Source: Bryoerythrophyllum caledonicum (lineage: Eukaryota; Streptophyta; Bryopsida; Pottiales; Pottiaceae). Taken from it: DNA of 64,000 bases. The stretch lies in contig OZ020515.1 of NCBI GenBank assembly GCA_963971425.1, positions 12,168,291 through 12,232,290 on the forward strand. Direction: 5' to 3'. Shown here piece by piece: positions 10,241 to 23,270 of the stretch. Each line of letters begins with the position of its first letter. The first letter of the stretch is position 1. The notes under the pieces were generated by a model that saw nothing but the letters and a program-made list of their open reading frames with translations, had not been told where the DNA came from and did not search any database. The translations under genes and the position numbers were made by a program.

Positions 10241-11790
10241 AATTTGCTTTAGGAAACATAGGGTCTTTTTTGCATTTAGGTAGTTAAGTGCAAGACTTAT
10301 CTTGTATGTATGGTTTCAAAAAACATAAAAAATGGCTACTATGCCTTTCTTTTGCTTCTAGTCTATCTCCATAACACTCTTAATCTAGAAGTTCCCATCT
10401 TCAAACGCTACCCCTAAAAATCCCATCATTAATTTTCACATTACTTTCTATTTACAAGTCCAATGATTCTAGGATTTTGACACAATCTTTACTAGCTTGT
10501 TAAAATACTATGAACTAATTTTCACTACTATTGGATCAATTCTCAACAAGATCCATGGCCTCAAACTCCTCTACCTCTAATTTCAAGCCCCCTTACTTCA
10601 ACTCTTCATCACTCCTATTCTATTACGGACAAAGATCTCAAAATTTATACATAAGTCACCCATATAACAAAAAACACTTCCACAAAAAAAATTAATCCTA
10701 AAGACTCTATCAATAATCTCCGAAAGCGTAGTTTCTTTATACCAAGTTCTGCCTTCGAATCCCTCCCAAAACCCCGATTACAACTTACCTCATAACTTTT
10801 GGATTATAGTCCTAATGCATCTAAGATTGTAGCACAAGTTTTCTAAAGCAATTGCAATACTACCCTCAAAATCTCACCATCAAATTCACAATGATCGCGA
10901 AACACCACTCCTTCAAAGTCTTTCTACATTACTGCCTCAATTTTTAAACCTCTCTTTATTCAAATCCTCACTACGGCTTCATCAGGACTCCAATTGGAGC
11001 GTGTAATACATCACTAGAAAGTTATCAACAAGAGAAACAACACTTTAAAAATTGACAATCAAATTCTAAAAACTCGCGATGCCACAACCAGAAATTCGAG
11101 GGCTATTTGTAGTCTTGGGGAGAAGAGTTCGAGCGGGAGAGAAGAGGAAGAAAGTCAAGGATTAGCATCAGCTCACGCCTTCAAGCCTCCTATTTTGACC
11201 AAAGTTTGGTCACCTAAGTCAATTTACCTCCAATCATTACCCATATCTTCCCACATAAGCCTAGGTTCCTTCTTATCTCTTATGTATAATGTCTACAAGT
11301 AGTTGTCCATATTTTTCTCCATCTAACTTGACTCCAAGCACTAACATTTCTTATTTTTACTACAAATTAAAATACCATAGCACTCCGTTTAAGTTTTTTG
11401 ATCTAAGAAGAGTTAGATACTGGCTAATATATCATTAGAGCCCACATATTCTCATCGACCACAACTCAGTTCGGCTCATTCAGCATTTCGTTGCACCTCG
11501 CCGGTCCGGGTTCGAATCCTTAGCTTGTCAGAGCGGTTGGCGCACGCGTGATCAGGGGGACTGGTGGAATGAGCAGGAAAACCAGCTGGTGGACGCTCCT
11601 AAGCCCTCAGCTAGTGACAAGATGCAGTAAAGATCCTCTAAGATAAAGATGATGTTTGGTGAAGTATGACTGTATAATTGAGAATGAATCCGCTAGTTAT
11701 GTCTTCACCTTCGACCCTAACTATTCACTTTCTCCTCTTTTCCACAATATCAACTAACTTTCTCACGACACCGGCTCTCCTACGGGAATC
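10236..11790 (+). repeat. 1.5 kb direct repeat, copy A
   Basis: The segment starting near GAGAGAATTTGCTTTAGG aligns along its length with 13520-15070 (copy B), with scattered substitutions and small indels. It holds no open frame. The end of both copies contains a tRNA-like module with Pol III boxes. The pair could be LTRs of an eroded element or two insertions of one non-autonomous repeat. Copy A directly abuts the LINE tail. Confidence 0.7.
11456..11740 (+). repeat. tRNA-derived SINE-like module (in repeat copy A)
   Basis: An A-box-like CTCAGTTCGGCTCATTCAGC is followed 30 bases later by a B-box-like GGTCCGGGTTCGAATCC, at spacing typical of a tRNA. The T stem does not pair well, and a non-tRNA body follows (GCGCACGCGTG, AACCAGCTGGTGGACGC). 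It is therefore a SINE-like head and not a tRNA gene. Confidence 0.6.
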
Positions 11791-12059
11791 GTAGTTCTTC
11801 TTCATTACCGGTTCTAGAGAAAATGTTCATCTTCCTCCTTTTTTTCCACCTACTTCATTGCACCTCTAAATATTCAAGTGAAATACACTTTAATTATATT
11901 TGATATACTCAATTGTGCTTTCTCTAAAGTCCTTTTTTTAAAATGAAAGAAAAAATTAGAAAAGGGTGATATTCAAATATGGAATTGAATAGAGCATGAG
12001 AGTTGTCGTATCTTTGTTTGTTTAATAAAATGTATTAATAATAATGGCAATCATACTTC

Positions 12060-12490
12060 TTAGGCTGTACCTAATGCAAGCTAAAGCTCTTCTATAGTAT
12101 TTGAGGAATTGACCGATAGCTCCCTACAGGATCCTGTTAACAACACATGTCAACAATGGGTCGAGAAGCGAGGCTTGGGGAGTGATTGGCTCAACACCCA
12201 ACCCTGCCCGCGACCTGTCCCTGTCCTGCCACCGTGCCCCTCTTGCCACACTTTGCCATAGTGGCCTAAGGTTCTTCATCACCAGTAGTTGTTGGACATG
12301 TTGTGAACGGCTTTAGGATTTCAAAATTGTGAGGTTGTGGAAGGTGTGGGTGAGGTTGTGAGGTTGTGGAAGGTGTGGGTGAGGTTGTGAGGTTGTGAGA
12401 GGTGTGGGTGAAGTTGTGAGGAGGTTGCAGCGGGGTTGTGAGGTTAAGAGAGGTGGTGCATTGAAGCGGTTGTGAGATTTCACGTTTTTA
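12060..12490 (+). repeat. Long inverted repeat, left arm
   Basis: The segment from about 12110 to 12490 is the diverged reverse complement of 15175-15665. Shared words include TAGTGGCCTAAGG, CATCACCAG and GTTAAGAGAGGTGGTGCATT. It contains a short tandem array of GTTGTGAGGTTGTGGAAGG-like units at 12330-12430. With its partner it may form the ends of a foldback or Mutator-like element. Confidence 0.7.
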
Positions 12491-12533
12491 TAGTCCCGAC
12501 AGGTTTAATGAAGTCTTGTATTTCTCTCATTAA

Positions 12534-12776
12534 TTGGAAGTGGCGTTCCAGGGCTTAGGTTGGGGGATTCACTGTCCGGACAAGTTTTGGGATCAGCTCC
12601 TCAACATCAAGGTCAAGGCTGATCCTAGATTCCTTGACCCAACGTCTCAATTGGCATATTTGGATGATGAGATAGATAGAAGCAAGAAATGGAGAAAGGT
12701 TTTCTGCGAATTTGATGGGCGTAGGAAAAGGGCCATGTTCCAGCCAAAAGGCAGGTCTTTGAAAAGGTCTCTATGA
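12534..12776 (+). CDS. Short hypothetical ORF between inverted arms
   Basis: An 80-codon frame from ATG 12534 to TGA 12774 begins MEVAFQGLGWGIHCPDKFWD and ends in a basic stretch (GRRKRAMFQPKGRSLKRSL). It lies inside the inverted-arm element and has a more gene-like composition than its surroundings. No family is recognised. It may be an exon or a remnant of the coding part of that element, or chance. Confidence 0.25.
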   Translation: MEVAFQGLGWGIHCPDKFWDQLLNIKVKADPRFLDPTSQLAYLDDEIDRSKKWRKVFCEFDGRRKRAMFQPKGRSLKRSL

Positions 12777-13519
12777 AAGGAACAGGGAAGGGTGAACAAA
12801 AAAAAAGCCACTAATGAAATGTGAACATATGCATTGCAGCACCCACAATTTCAAATTTAATTTTTATTTATCAATTGTTTTAATTTTTTTCTTGTGAAAT
12901 AAACTCCTAGTAACATACGAGTCTATGATAAGTGCGATGCACAGTAATAAGAAGGAGAGGTGTCTATGAAAGGAAGAGGGAAGAAAGAATGAAGAAAACA
13001 AACTAAGGGAAAGCCAACAGACGCATTGCAACAAACCACAGTTCCAAAATTGTTTTTAATTTTTTATTTGGTTTTACCTGTCCATATTCAAACCGTCCAT
13101 ATTTAGATTTGTCCATATCTTAAATCCTTTCTCAAGATATCAAAACCTACTTTCTATACATATTGATACCGCTAAAATTGCAAACTAGTCCAAGACGCTC
13201 GCGTGCTTGTAGCATGTCCGACCGCGTTCCATGGAAGTGCTCCTACCTCCCGATCGACGATCACCTTGCACGGTCGTACGTCCTTCAAAGTGTCTCCGGT
13301 GTTGCAATTGCCCCACCCACTCTCATATTTGGACGCAGTGTGTCTCCACCTCCCAATTTGTGCCCGCGCAACAATTGTCAGGCCGGATTCTGACCTTTGC
13401 CACCGTTGTCCACAATAGGCGGACGCCGGGCCTTCTAATGACATACGCCTTGTCGCGGGTGCAGCCTCCGCCAAGCTTCTCAACCTCTTCCATCTGCTCC
13501 TACTTGCCGTTGTTGTGTT

Positions 13520-15070
13520 GAGAAACTTTGCTTTAGGAAACACAGGGTCTTTTTTGCATTTAGGTAGTTAAGTGCAAGACTTATCTTGTATGTATGGCTT
13601 CAACAAACATTAAAATGGCTACTATGCCTTTCTTTTGCTTCTAGTCTATCTCCATAACACTCTTAATCTAGAAGTTTCCATCTTCAAACGCTGTCCCTAA
13701 AAATCCCGCCATTAATTTTCACATAACTTTCTGTCTACAAGTCCAATGATTCTAGGATTTTGACACAACCTTTATAATCTTGTTAAGAAGCTATGTACCA
13801 ATTTTCACTATTACTGGATCAATTCTCAACAAGATCCATGGCCTCAAACTCCTCTGCCTCTAATTTCAGACCCCCCCCTACTTCAACTCTTCATCACTCC
13901 TATTCTATTACAAACAAAGATCTCAAAATTTGTACATAAGTCACTTACATAACAAAAAACACTTCCACAAAAAATCAATCCTAAAAAATCTATCAATAAT
14001 CTCTCAAAGCGTAGTTTCCTTGTACCAAGTTCTGCCCTTGAATCCCTCTCAAAACCCCGGCTATAATTTACCTCATAACTTTTAGATTGTAGTTTTAAAG
14101 GATCTAAGATTTTAACTCAAGCTTCCTAAGACAATTATAATACTACCCTTAAAATCTCACTACCAAACTCACAATGATCGCAAAACACCACTCCTTCAAA
14201 GTATTTGAACATTACTGCCTCAATTTCTAAACCCCTCTTTATTCAAATCCGCACCACGGCTTCACTACGACTCTGATTGGAGCGTGTGATACATCATTGG
14301 AAGCTAACAACAAGAGGAACAACACTCTAAAAACTGACAATCAAATTCTAAAAACTCGCGATGATACAAGCAGAAACCTGAGGCTATTTGTAGTCTTGGG
14401 GAGAAGAGCTCGAGCGGAGGAGAAGGGCAAGAAAGTCAAGAATTAACATCAGCCCACGTCTTCAAGCCTCCTTCTTTGACCAAAGTTTGGTCACCTAAGT
14501 CAATTTACCTCCAATTCTTGCCCACAACTTCCCACATAAGCCTAGATTCCCTCTTATCTCTTATCTACAATGTCAACAAGTAGCTGCCCCTATTTTCTTC
14601 CCTCTAACTTGACTCTAAACACTAGTATTTCTTACTTTTACTACAAATTAAACTACCATAACACTCTGTTTAGGTTTTTTTATCTTAGAAGCGTTAGAAA
14701 ATGGCTTAAATACCATTAGAGCCCACATACTGTCATCGACCGCGGCTCAGTTCGGCTGGCTGAGCATTTCGTTGCACCTCGCCGGTCCGGGTTCGATTCC
14801 TTGGCTTGTCAGAGCGGCTGGCGCACGCGTGGACAGGGGACTGCTAGAATCAGCAGGAAAACCAGCTGGTGGACGCTCCTAAGCCCTGAGCTAGTGACAA
14901 GAGGCAGTAAAAGATCCTCTAAGATAAAGATGCTGTTTGGTGAAATATGACTGCGTAATTGAGGATGAATCCGCTAGTCATGTCTTCACCTTCGGCCCTA
15001 ACCATTCTCTTTCCCCTCTTTTTTAATCCTTTTACAACATCTATTGATTTCCTTCACGACACCGTCGCTC
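13520..15070 (+). repeat. 1.5 kb direct repeat, copy B
   Basis: This is the second copy of the repeat at 10236-11790, in the same orientation, beginning GAGAAACTTTGCTTTAGG. It lies between the two inverted arms, whereas copy A lies outside them. No open frame is present. Confidence 0.7.
14738..15030 (+). repeat. tRNA-derived SINE-like module (in repeat copy B)
   Basis: This copy preserves the Pol III signals better than copy A: GGCTCAGTTCGGCTGGCTG as D-arm/A box and GGTCCGGGTTCGATTCC as B box, followed by the same body (GCGCACGCGTGGACAGG). The D stem GCTC/GAGC pairs. It lacks a full tRNA cloverleaf. Confidence 0.6.
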
Positions 15071-15174
15071 TCCACCTCCCTCACCGCAAAACCAAACCAC
15101 CCTAAACCTCGCCGGAATTCAGCAAGGTACTACCCACCGTAAACCTTACAACCCCGCCGCTCACAACCTCACAA

Positions 15175-15690
15175 CCACTTCAATGCACCACCTCTCTTAA
15201 CCTCACACATTCCTCCGCCATCGCGGCTCACAATCTAACCCACACCTCTCACAACCTCACCAACACCTCTTACAACCTCACCAACAACTCTCACAACCTC
15301 ACAATGTCCTGCTCACAACCTCACCCGCACCTCCCACAACCTCACAACATCGATGCTCACAACCTCAGAACCTCAAAATCCTAAAGTTGTTTGCAACCTG
15401 TTCGGCAGCCGCTGGTGATGGGAAACCCTAAAATTGCTCACAACCTATCTGGCACCCGCCGGTGATGGAAAAACCTAGGCCACTGTGGCGAGGTGTCGAC
15501 GTGGTAAGGAGGACACGGTGTTAGGACGAGGATGGGTTGTCGGCACGGTTGGGCGCCTAGCCAATCGCTCTCCCAAGTGTCGCCTCTCAACCCACTGCCG
15601 GCAAGGGTCGTTAATAGGATCTCTCCCTCCACCTTTTCCAAGCCAAGTCATCCTCTCCATGTGGTTGCAATTATCAATATAAGATTATAG
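15175..15690 (-). repeat. Long inverted repeat, right arm
   Basis: This is the reverse complement of the left arm at 12060-12490. It contains the array of CTCACAACCTCAC units (15160-15370) matching GTGAGGTTGTGAG on the left. The open frames in it on both strands (for example 15438-15641) are artefacts of this GC-rich repeat. Confidence 0.7.
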
Positions 15691-18600
15691 AGTACGGGGT
15701 GATATACATGGTCATTCCTCTTCACTTTTAAGGAAAATAAAATATCATTCAAATATTGACACTCCTATAGTATCAAATGGCGTTGAATTCACCCCTACAT
15801 GACCCACCATCCATACTTACAATTATCATCCAAACCTCTTATACTTATTTTCTTGTCAATTAACATTATTCTTATCCATCTATTTTTTAAGATTATTTAT
15901 GTTCTTGCAAATTTTTGTGAAGTTGATTCAAATATTTCAATTAAATTTTTAATTATCAAGTACTAAAATTTTTAGAAGTCTTGCCCCAAGAAGAAGAGAA
16001 GTTGTATTTTTTATAAGAAAAAGAAAAAATCATCGGTTCCAATGAAATTGTATGAGCAGTAGTGATTTTTTTTTCAGGCCTTACCTAATGCAAGCTAAAT
16101 ACTTCTCATAGTATCCATAGATGACAAGTAGGAGATTTTTCTTGAAAGTCTTTCGTGAAGAGAAAGAAATGGAAAAAGCAGGGTAAACTTTAAATACGGA
16201 AAGAAATACAACTAAGAAATTTCATGCTCCATTTTTTTGCACCAATGTAATACATGGCAATCAATTCTCTTGGGCCCTATCCAATGCATGCTAAAGTTCC
16301 TCCATAGTACTCTAAGTTCTCAAAGAGTCAACCAATCGTTCCCCAAAATTGTTGACCAATCCTTTCTCTAGCCAAGTCACCATATCCATTGTGGTGCCAG
16401 TTACTAACATAAGACCATAAAGTAGGGGGTGATATGCAAGGTGACCTCCTTTCACTTTTGAAAAACTCTAATACCTTCACATAGACTTTTCCAAGCCAAT
16501 TCACCCTCTTCATGTAGTCCCAACTAGTATCATAATGTTCTAAAGAAGGAATGACAAATGTTGGTCATGTCTTATGCTTTCAAGAAAATCCTACCTACAT
16601 GAGGGTCAATTTTGGCACTTTGGTGTTGAATAATAAATTGAATCTAAAAATGAGTGTTGCTATTTAAATGTTTCACAAAATTTAAATGTTTTTTATCTAG
16701 CAGTTTGAGTAATAATAATCTTCCATCAAATTTAGTAACATATATTTTAAAATATGACTTGCCAAACTTGACCCTTGGATATTAAATTAAGTCTTGAATA
16801 TTGATTTTTAATTTTAATACAATATGAGCATTGAGGGACTAATGTTGGACGTTGGATGTTGGACCATCAACTTAAGGAATATAGTTAAACGTGGTCAGCT
16901 CCTTCAAAAGGACTTTCATAACAATTATATTGTCAACTTTATCCCTAAAGGGAATTTTGACCTTGGAGAAGGCATGATGATTTCATCTACCGTTTGGACT
17001 TTTGATCCAACTATCATATATTTAAATTAAAAAATAATATTATTGTGCTAAAGAAAACAGTGGGGTCTCTACCCCTAGACATTGCACATTTTTTTCCTTA
17101 TTCTAAACCCCTCCATCACTTATGATTTTTGGCGTACAATGACCTAACACAAGGTGGAATAAAGTTCCATAAAATTTATGTAATGTGTAGTGGAAAAATA
17201 TGCCATTGTTGTGAGTCTAAGTACATTGGCCCTATCCATGTAGGGTAGAAAAACTATATTGCATCCTTCAAACGCATATAACTAACAATCCCCGTGGGTC
17301 AAAGTTTTCAAAAAAAAATTGTCTCTTCTTGTAGAACTAAACTTCAAGATCCTACGATTGAAAATAGTAGATAGTCTCATAATATCTCATTTTAAAGAAT
17401 TTGTTTTAATTTTTAAGACCCACCAACCATTTTTGGATGCGGCGATCACTTTGTAGGAAAGCTTCCCTGCACTTGAATCCTATGAGCGACCTACTAGCGC
17501 TGTGTGAGCCATCAAGATATGTGGGCTATGTATGATATGAGGAATTTTCGTCCATGTGGCTGCAAATCACACCAAAATGGCATAAACAATGGAAAGATAG
17601 TAGTTGATTAGAAAGACTACAACCTTTCAAGAACCAACTATAATCATCTATCAACTGTCTATCCCAATATTTGCGATCCTCGTCTGTACACAAGGCTGCG
17701 CAAGCTGGTCTTGAGGACCGCTATTTCAAACAAAATCTGGACTCTTAAAAGTCTAGATTGGTCAAAGTCCAAATTTAGTCAAGAAATGTCATGGTACAAA
17801 GCGTAGAAATGCTTCAAGGGATCCTCCAGATGGACCGAAGATGGTGAATAAATTTTTGACAGAAAGGAAATTAATTAAAGTAAAATTACAAGAAATGAAG
17901 GAACATGATGATGTAGCTTGCGAACTTAGATCAACCACTAGAAGGATCCATCGATGGGACTCAATCTACGTAGAGAGAAAACAATTTTAGTCCCACAGAT
18001 GTTATTAAGCTCTTTGCAATTAATGACGTACGAAACGTCATGCAAGTAAAAAACATGGAAGTACACCATAGAAGTAGTACACAACAACAGTTTGGCTAGA
18101 TTCGTGGGAACAAAAATGATATCACAGGGTCATAGGATTCTCCGATGCAACGAAATGATAACATTCAAAACATTAGTTGATGTTAAACGGCGAACTGATG
18201 AAATTCAAGGTAGTAGTAAATGTGAGGAGTCTAATGTTGATTCATGCATCATATGTAAGAATCAAATGTAGCATGCATGCAATTGCAATAGGGAGAGAAG
18301 TATCTCAGAAAGGCTAATACATTGTAGACAATCAATAAGATAGCCAAAAATGTTTATGTGTATGCATTAAAAATACAAGACATGTGAGATTCTTACATAT
18401 ATCCAAGCCAGGTAGAACTTCAATCATCGATGGATCCTCTGAACGAATTGGAAAAATCCTATTGGGTACAAGGTCTGCCTTGTTTGTAGTTGCATCGAGG
18501 AATCCTCCGATTGAACTGGAAAACGTCTATGTAGTCATGGGTCCGCCTCGTTTGCAGTTGCAAGGTCAATAATTGTTGCAATTCGGTCCCTTTGTGGAAT

Positions 18601-18816
18601 CGTCTGTGTCTTCAAGTCTCATTTCTTTGACCAAGAAGCAAACAAGACGGCATCAACATGAATGTGCACTGGACATCCATTTTCGGGAACCCACTTCGAT
18701 GTCCAACAATCCTCGTACTTCTTCTTGCGGTCCTAGAATGCATTTCTTGGCTCCTAGAATTGGAGAATGAACTTTCGATATTCTTCTCTATTCACTGCTG
18801 AATGCACTCTTCCTAA
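15691..18816. other. Intergenic, diverged short repeats only
   Basis: No gene was recognised. Two modules recur: CTAATGCAAGCTAAA with a following CATAGTA (near 12070, 16085 and 16280), and TTCCAAGCCAAGTCA with CCTCTCCATG (near 15645, 16370 and 16495). They look like eroded copies of one repeat end. The stretch 17400-18570 has interrupted frames of no clear identity. Confidence 0.5.
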
Positions 18817-21800
18817 CTAGACATGATATATTTTAGGATCTAAAAGACGGAATAGGACCCATGATCCCGGAACGACATCTTGCCATGGATTCAACGACTT
18901 CTTTGGCTTTTCCAAGCGTGGACCATAGTAAAGTTCAGGTTCGCCGTCTTCAAATGTGACATCTTCTCCAGCACCAAGATTTAAGGGAGTTTGAATCATT
19001 GCACTTTAGTCATGGATTGGCCAAAAGCCTTATACCAAGGCCAAAGGAGTGGGTGGAAGCGGATGCTCTAGTTTTGCAAGTATTACATTCTAGTAAGCCA
19101 CATATGATGGAAAATTCCTTCGAAAGCCCTCACATTAGCGCATCCCTTGTTCCCAATATTGTATATAACCTCGAATTCTAGACTTAATGAACAACCTCTT
19201 ATCAAGCCTTTTGGCAGCTTTCTCTCTTGCCTTCACTTGATTGCCGATTGAAGAAAGAACCTCGTCTCCCCACAATCGCCTAAAAGGCACTAGGTTTAGG
19301 AAGCCGGAAGGAATGATGGAATTGACGTCGTTATCCTCCTTCCTAAGACGTGAACCATGCTTGTTTTGAGGTAGCAAGTGCGGATCAATTGCAGGCATCT
19401 AGTAACGCATGACAAGCGAGCCATCTTCATCGACGTAGAATTTGAAGAGGTGCATCTATCCTAGACCAACAAGTCTTTGAGCACCATTACATACATAGCT
19501 AGAGACAAAGGATTTGAAATCGCCAACCTCCTGAACAAACTCGGGCATAAAACTCATCTCTAGCGATTCCATGAAGGACTTCATCAAATCAACGACCAAA
19601 AATTTATTCCGATTCTTCAAGGCTTTGGACAAGTGGCTGAAGTAAGCATCAATATCTTCATGTGTGTGCCCGACTAATAAGAAACCAACTTGGATTTCCT
19701 TGAACACCCTTTGATAAGTCAACATAGATAGGAACTCCATGAGAAACTAATTCTTATTATCCTTTGCAAAGTTGTCTAGCTGCAAATACAGATTGTTTGG
19801 TATTGGGACGGCTGCACTTGAGTGGTTCGATACCACCGTGGATAGAACGTCCATACATCTAGACTTCTCTATAAGCAATGCCTCAAATAATGAGTTTGTC
19901 GGCTCGTAAGGGAAAAGTGGACTTGTGACACAAATGGGTGGTTCCTCAAGACGATGAAGTAATCTTGCAATGGATGAGATGGTGAAATTTAAGTCTCCCG
20001 ACCACAAGTCAGTGGAATAGTGAGCGTAGGCACCGTCTCCATGTCCGTGCGTGACTATGCCAGTGACGTTCACCAGGAGCTAACCAAGAGTTGAATTTTG
20101 TTTTGCGGTAACTTGCATACAAGGGATGGCACTCTTGGCAGTTTCCATTTTATTGTGAATAATACAAATGATTTCCCCCTTCTTACGTTTGAACCCCTCT
20201 CTCTAGGTATGGTACACACGCCTACACAAAGCTTGGTGGTTCAAGTGCACATGTCGTTGTATAATGAATAACTCATACTTGGCGGAGCCCTTCATGGATT
20301 TGCTAATGAACTGCTGGAGAGTGTCAGAGAGGGTGCAATTTGCAAATGAACTACCTACGGGTTTTTCCGCAACATTGTTGAAGAGTTCCTTCTTGATTCT
20401 ACTCACTATAGACCGCAAAACGTTGGGCAACCCGTACTCCAGATTTGTCTGCAAACAGAGCCAAACATGAAGTATCAGCAACATCAATATTGAGGCTAGT
20501 AGTGGCATCAAATGATCCTTTGATCTCATTCAAATTGGTTTTGCTTCTAGTAATAGGGGAGTACTGACATCAGGGTATTTTCTAAAACTAAGCAATCTTT
20601 CAAATATTGAAAATTGCGTAAGGATAATGTGAAGACAATTTTAAAGATGATTATTGGATCATGATTAATGAAGACGGAGAGTGTGAGAGATCTCCGTGCA
20701 ATGGAAGTGGTGGACCAACAAGGATTATCAAGACAATGAGGTGGTTTGCAAAGATGTCTACCTCTGTGGCGTTAGCTTGAATTGTCATCGAGCTATGCCC
20801 TGATGGTAAAAACTTCAGTGTGTCCATCCGCCCTTGTAGTGTTGTCCGCATCTGGTGAGACATGTGATCTACGTTTCCATTAATGATTGCGGAAATCGTA
20901 GCCATTGCTTGCATGGTTCCAAGGCGGGGATGTTTGATACCTCTGTTCCTGTGTGTTGATGACAAGATACCCTTCTTGTATTGGTTGATATAGTTGTGGA
21001 ACGTCGACTTTGGTATACCATGAATTTTATACCGTGTTGTTGTGCAAACACCATGACCAAGCAAAGTGACGTAGGTCCTTTTCTGATTATTGCCCATGTG
21101 ACGTAGTTGCCCGCCCACAACAATTCCATATTCCTGGTGTTCATCAAAGTCCTTCAGAAAGTACCAATGTCGGACAAACAATGTATCTTGGAGCCAGAAT
21201 AAACAAACACACTTGTTAGGGCAGTATGATTGCAAATTGACCGCTTGAACCACATTTTGACTGGTCTTCTTTGAGTACGGACTGAGCTTCTCTTCAGTTT
21301 GCTTCTTGCAAACAACAAACCGATATGGTGCTTTCGGACGACCACCAAGATGCGCATTTGGGTCCGATGCTTGAGGAATTAAGATGAAATGGGCAACCAT
21401 CTCGCTAAGACCACGCTCGCCTTGGAGGCAACATTTGGAGATGGGCCACCTTTGATGACTCATAATGCCATTTTGGTCTCCAATGAATACATCGAACACA
21501 GTGACGCCAATGTTCCCCTCCCCCAAAGTATTGTCTTGGAATGGCTCATTAGGCAGGGAGAGATTGACTCAACCAAAGGCAATAAGATTCCCATCACTGC
21601 CATAGCGCCGAACCACCAATCCTACCTAGTCTGCTTGAGGGACATAAGAAGGGGTGCTAGTGGTTCTGGAAGTACCGTCCACGTCTGGCTCCATCAAAGG
21701 ATCCTTCAATAGTAATGCTACCAGCTATGCCTCCCAAAGAACGGTTCTCCCAATCAAATGTGCCAAGGGAAATATGCCCTTTGGCAACAGCTGAAGAAGA

Positions 21801-22075
21801 AGATTGTGCGCCTCTTGAAGAATCTCAGTAGGTCTTAGCAAAGTCATCGCAACCATAGTGAGATTGATATTGACACCAAGTCAATGCCCAATGGGTATCG
21901 CTTCAATGACAGTTTCATTTTTAACAACGCCATGGTTGGAGTAGCACAAGGAAACTTCCATGCCGGGGTAGAATTCATTACGCCCGTCACTTTTGCCAGC
22001 AACACCGCCGCCATTCATTGGTAAAACAAACTCATCCGGCAATCCACTTGAAAAGGACATCGAAGGAAACTTCAA
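18817..22075 (-). pseudogene. DUF7869-type transposase-like gene, decayed
   Basis: Two minus-strand frames cover the region with one frameshift between 20651 and 20529. The upstream part (22075-20651) holds a Cys/His-containing region and a helix-turn-helix-like segment, KIHGIPKSTFHNYINQYKKG. The downstream part (20529-18817) contains LYLQLDNFAKDNKN and VGFLLVGHTHEDIDAYFSHL, the signature of DUF7869 proteins, whose Asp/His/Glu residues suggest an RNase H-like transposase fold. Both parts carry only in-frame stops, mainly TAG (20203, 19747, 19456 and 19399 among them) with some TAA, plus TGA where Trp fits. Family members are known from transposon-like genes of early plants and animals; the molecular function is inferred and not proven. 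The copy appears inactive. Confidence 0.7.
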
Positions 22076-22194
22076 TCATATTCAAAACCTGGAAAATCTG
22101 CTTGTCTTCTAAGTATCCGAGGATTCCGCAATCAGACCTAAGAGCAAAGGATCATGTGATCAACTTTGAGATTACTTTTGATATTTTTTCACCA

Positions 22195-23270
22195 TATATT
22201 TTGCATGAATCAATACCTCTTGTTCTATCTTTTGTTTTATGATCTCCTCTTTTTTGTACTTCTTCATTCTACTATAAATCATTACATTCAAATTTATATT
22301 TATTTTCATCATCTTTTATATATTATTACTTGTAAAGCAAATCAAACATATTCATGTAAGATAAAAAATAAATATAAGTGAAAACTTACTTGCATTTCTT
22401 ATTAATTTACTAACTCTCCATTTTAAAAAGTAACCAAAACCATAAAAATCCTAAAATTCAATATGATGTATAAATAATAACACAGATTCTATATTCTAAT
22501 GAAAAGATGTAGTACAAACAAATTTATAATAATGTCATATATAGTTTCAAATAATACAGATTGAGATGATTAAAAATCTTCTTATGAAAAATTAGAATCC
22601 ACGAAATAGTTCTTTCTTTATTAGTCTCCTACTTTTGAATTTCAAATGTTGTTCTTCATATTATTTAACTAGGAATATATTGTCCTGATGAAAAGCCTTT
22701 ATTCATTCTTGCATTAAAATATATTTAGTACAAATAATAATTTTCTAAAAACAAAATTTGACATATGAATCAAATATAGACACACCAAAAATTTATAATA
22801 ATAAAATATCTGCTCTTCAACACAAACATCTTTACATTGAGATGAGCTAGGTCCCTTCACAAATAACAAATATAAGATATAGGTAGTATACTAGTATTAT
22901 ACTTAGTTGATCGTTCAAAACTATACACATGACTTTGACAATCATGTCTTTTTTACTACAATTTAACTTCTAACCTTGAACTCTTATGTATTGATATTGT
23001 TATTATTGTCAATTTAGCACTTCTTGTGCATCTCAAATATTTTAAAATGTTATTGGAGAAAAGTTAAGATCAACAAACGTAGATATTTCCAAAAATTTAT
23101 ACTTATTTTAAAATCATTTGAAAATGCCTACACGTCAACAATCAAATGTAAATATTATACTGTGTATTGAATCTTTAATCTTTCATTTCATGAAAGATTT
23201 AACTCACTCTACTCAAATCACTTTATTTTCCATAATTACAATGGATATTGACAAATACTCCAATTTTACG
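22195..23270 (+). repeat. LTR-like direct repeat, upstream copy
   Basis: The segment aligns with 25330-26460. Shared words include CTCTTGTTCT, TTTTGTTTTATGATCTC, TCATGTCT and CAATGGATATT at the 3' end. Position just before copia gag-like sequence in the second copy suggests long terminal repeats, here solo or from an older element. Divergence is high. Confidence 0.5.

Noticed and set aside
11456-11530. A genuine tRNA gene
   Set aside because: The A and B boxes are present but the T stem and acceptor stem do not pair; the module is repeated with a non-tRNA body.
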